Assembly (NCBI GenBank): GCA_964364925.1
Contig: CAYIOB010000035.1
Location: forward strand, 1 to 8,009
Reading direction: 5' to 3'
DNA length: 8,009 nt
Source of the DNA: JAMCZC01 sp964364925
GTDB lineage: Bacteria > Patescibacteriota > Microgenomatia > Levybacterales > UBA12049
The position numbers were made by a program, and so were the translations under genes. Shown here piece by piece: positions 7,189-8,009 of the stretch (position 1 is the stretch's first letter; each line of letters begins with the position of its first letter). Under the pieces are notes generated by a model, which was given only the letters and a program-made list of their open reading frames with translations, was not told where the DNA came from and ran no database searches.

Positions 7189-7809
7189 CTATCTTACGAG
7201 TGTTTCGATTGAACTTGAATCATTAATCTTTAAAGTCTCCGAACAGGAATTATAATTACCTGTTGCTATAACGGAAGAATTAGCAAGCTGCATTACATTA
7301 ACTTCTTCCGAATAGGGCAAATAAATTGTCGTGCTATCGTTTTTTACTAAAACCATTCTGTTTTTTATATATTTTTGTGAAGGAGCGACAAGTTCAAAAA
7401 TGTAAGACAGAAATGGAACTGGTCTTGAATATATTTCTCTTGCATTTAAAACTTTTACAGTCCCAATAACGCTTTGATTTCCCTTATCGCAAATAATTTG
7501 CCCTCCTCCAAATATTCCAAATACCGATATAACCAAAACCACTCCGGCAATTCCCAAACTCCCTTTTAGGGTAAAGGAAAATGCTTTTTGATTTTTAATA
7601 TCTTCCAAAAGCCTAACAATTCTTCCTAATGGATTTCCAATTCTAATATCCAAGATATCATCTTGGTCTTTATAATTTCCAGTATGGCTTAAAAGGAATT
7701 TCTCAAGTGGATTTTTTCCCGCCTTAACATCCGGTACATTTATAAAATGTCCCCTTTCATCCCTTGGCTTACTTGAAGTCACCTCGCTTCTCAGTTCATC
7801 CTTTGCCAT
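7189..7809 (-). CDS. Uncharacterised single-pass membrane protein with a polar N-terminal region and a beta-rich outer domain
   Basis: I do not recognise a characterised family. The 206-residue protein has three parts. Residues 1-80 are polar and probably cytoplasmic, with R-D-E-R-G-H-F (16-22) and N-P-L-G-R-I-V-R-L-L-E-D-I-K (59-72), a likely amphipathic helix. One membrane helix spans about 84-102 and ends in a G-x-F-G-G-G turn. Residues 105-206 look beta-strand-rich, with V-L-V (153-155), T-I-Y-L-P-Y (161-166) and S-V-I-A-T-G-N-Y (179-186), a spacing reminiscent of an OB-like small barrel (inference). Two cysteines outside the membrane (C107, C189) could pair. There is no signal peptidase site. 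Similar proteins, as I recall, occur as hypotheticals in Microgenomates-type genomes. It starts at ATG 7809 without an SD sequence, converges on the GT-C-like gene across 64 bases, and may follow the truncated gene to its right. A tie to glycan synthesis is not shown. Confidence 0.8.
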   Translation of the reverse strand: MAKDELRSEVTSSKPRDERGHFINVPDVKAGKNPLEKFLLSHTGNYKDQDDILDIRIGNPLGRIVRLLEDIKNQKAFSFTLKGSLGIAGVVLVISVFGIFGGGQIICDKGNQSVIGTVKVLNAREIYSRPVPFLSYIFELVAPSQKYIKNRMVLVKNDSTTIYLPYSEEVNVMQLANSSVIATGNYNSCSETLKINDSSSIETLVR

Positions 7810-7814
7810 AACTT

Positions 7815-7844
7815 ATTATGTGTCTAAAATTTTTAAAAATGCAA
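7815..7844 (-). promoter_or_regulatory. Candidate promoter giving a leaderless transcript for the gene starting at 7809
   Basis: On the minus strand TTGCAT (7839-7844) and CATAAT (7815-7820) lie 18 bases apart. Only five bases separate the -10 element from the ATG, so transcription would start at or next to the start codon. The spacer contains the 12-base palindrome ATTTTTAAAAAT (7829-7840), which may be no more than A/T bias. The lack of an SD sequence fits leaderless translation. Confidence 0.35.
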
Positions 7845-7869
7845 GTACAATAATTTAGATTATGCAACG

Positions 7870-8007
7870 TTAAGCATATTCTTTAAAAATGACTTCATGT
7901 TTAATATTTTGTGGTTGTATCAGCAAGAGTATTATTCCTGTTAAAAGAAAAACACATCCTAAAATAAATAATATAAACCTCTGATCTCTGCGCTCTATAC
8001 AATACGC
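7870..8007 (-). CDS. C-terminal end of a membrane protein, cut by the window edge
   Basis: A minus-strand frame enters from the right edge and ends in TAA at 7870-7872, showing 45 residues. They read as a natural protein end: a charged segment E-R-R-D-Q-R (5-10), a strong hydrophobic helix of about 20 residues (11-30), and the polar tail Q-P-Q-N-I-K-H-E-V-I-F-K-E-Y-A. The positive charges before the helix suggest a cytoplasmic side there and an outward-facing tail. No ATG or GTG lies in the visible part (one TTG falls inside the helix), so the start must lie outside the window. The stop is 60 bases before the gene at 7809, in the same direction, so the two may share a transcript. The family cannot be told from this piece. 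The other frames on this stretch hit stops sooner or lack protein-like composition. Confidence 0.5.
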   Translation of the reverse strand, partial: AYCIERRDQRFILFILGCVFLLTGIILLLIQPQNIKHEVIFKEYA

Positions 8008-8009
8008 GC

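Noticed and set aside
1..8009. CRISPR array, insertion sequence, tRNA, rRNA or riboswitch
   Set aside because: By eye I saw no spaced direct repeats, transposase motifs, terminal inverted repeats, cloverleaf or conserved RNA segments on either strand; nearly all of the window is coding.

Overview
The window is AT-rich, tightly packed bacterial DNA carrying a surface-glycan / envelope-sugar locus. It holds five complete genes and one 5'-truncated gene in the locus proper, one complete gene of unknown function, and the 3' end of one more gene at the right edge. Genes abut or overlap by a few bases, and clear Shine-Dalgarno sequences are missing. Stops are TAA, TAG and one TGA, so the standard bacterial code applies. 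The low GC, the lack of SD sequences, the abundance of GT-C-type multispanning proteins, and a single-pass hypothetical protein of a kind I associate with Microgenomates together suggest a Candidate Phyla Radiation (Patescibacteria) genome. That placement is an inference from gene style; there is no marker gene here to prove it.

Layout: (i) 3-2949, plus strand: a 5'-truncated GT-C/GT39-like membrane glycosyltransferase, then 4 bases later a 589-residue multispanning protein of the 'PTPS-related' / YfhO-like class. (ii) 2915-5550, minus strand, read right to left: an RmlD-like nucleotide-sugar reductase, a DPM1-like family 2 glycosyltransferase (8-base overlap) and a family 4 glycosyltransferase (4-base gap). 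The last gene runs 35 bases into the end of the plus-strand gene, tail to tail. (iii) 5551-5651: a 101-base divergent control region with one promoter candidate per direction and a 13-base palindrome next to the plus-strand start codon. (iv) 5652-7124, plus: a second, complete GT-C/GT39-like membrane glycosyltransferase. (v) 7189-7809, minus: an uncharacterised membrane-anchored protein with a probable leaderless promoter. (vi) 7870-8007, minus: the C-terminal 45 residues of another membrane protein, cut by the window edge.

A plausible joint role, inferred from family membership and proximity, is as follows. The reductase makes or finishes a deoxy-sugar nucleotide. The GT2 enzyme loads a polyprenyl-phosphate sugar donor or starts glycan assembly at the inner membrane face. 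The GT4 enzyme extends the glycan in the cytoplasm. The GT-C-like proteins use polyprenyl-linked sugars on the outer face to decorate glycans, lipids or proteins. No sugar identity can be read from the sequence. No flippase, polymerase, mobile element, CRISPR array, tRNA or rRNA was seen.
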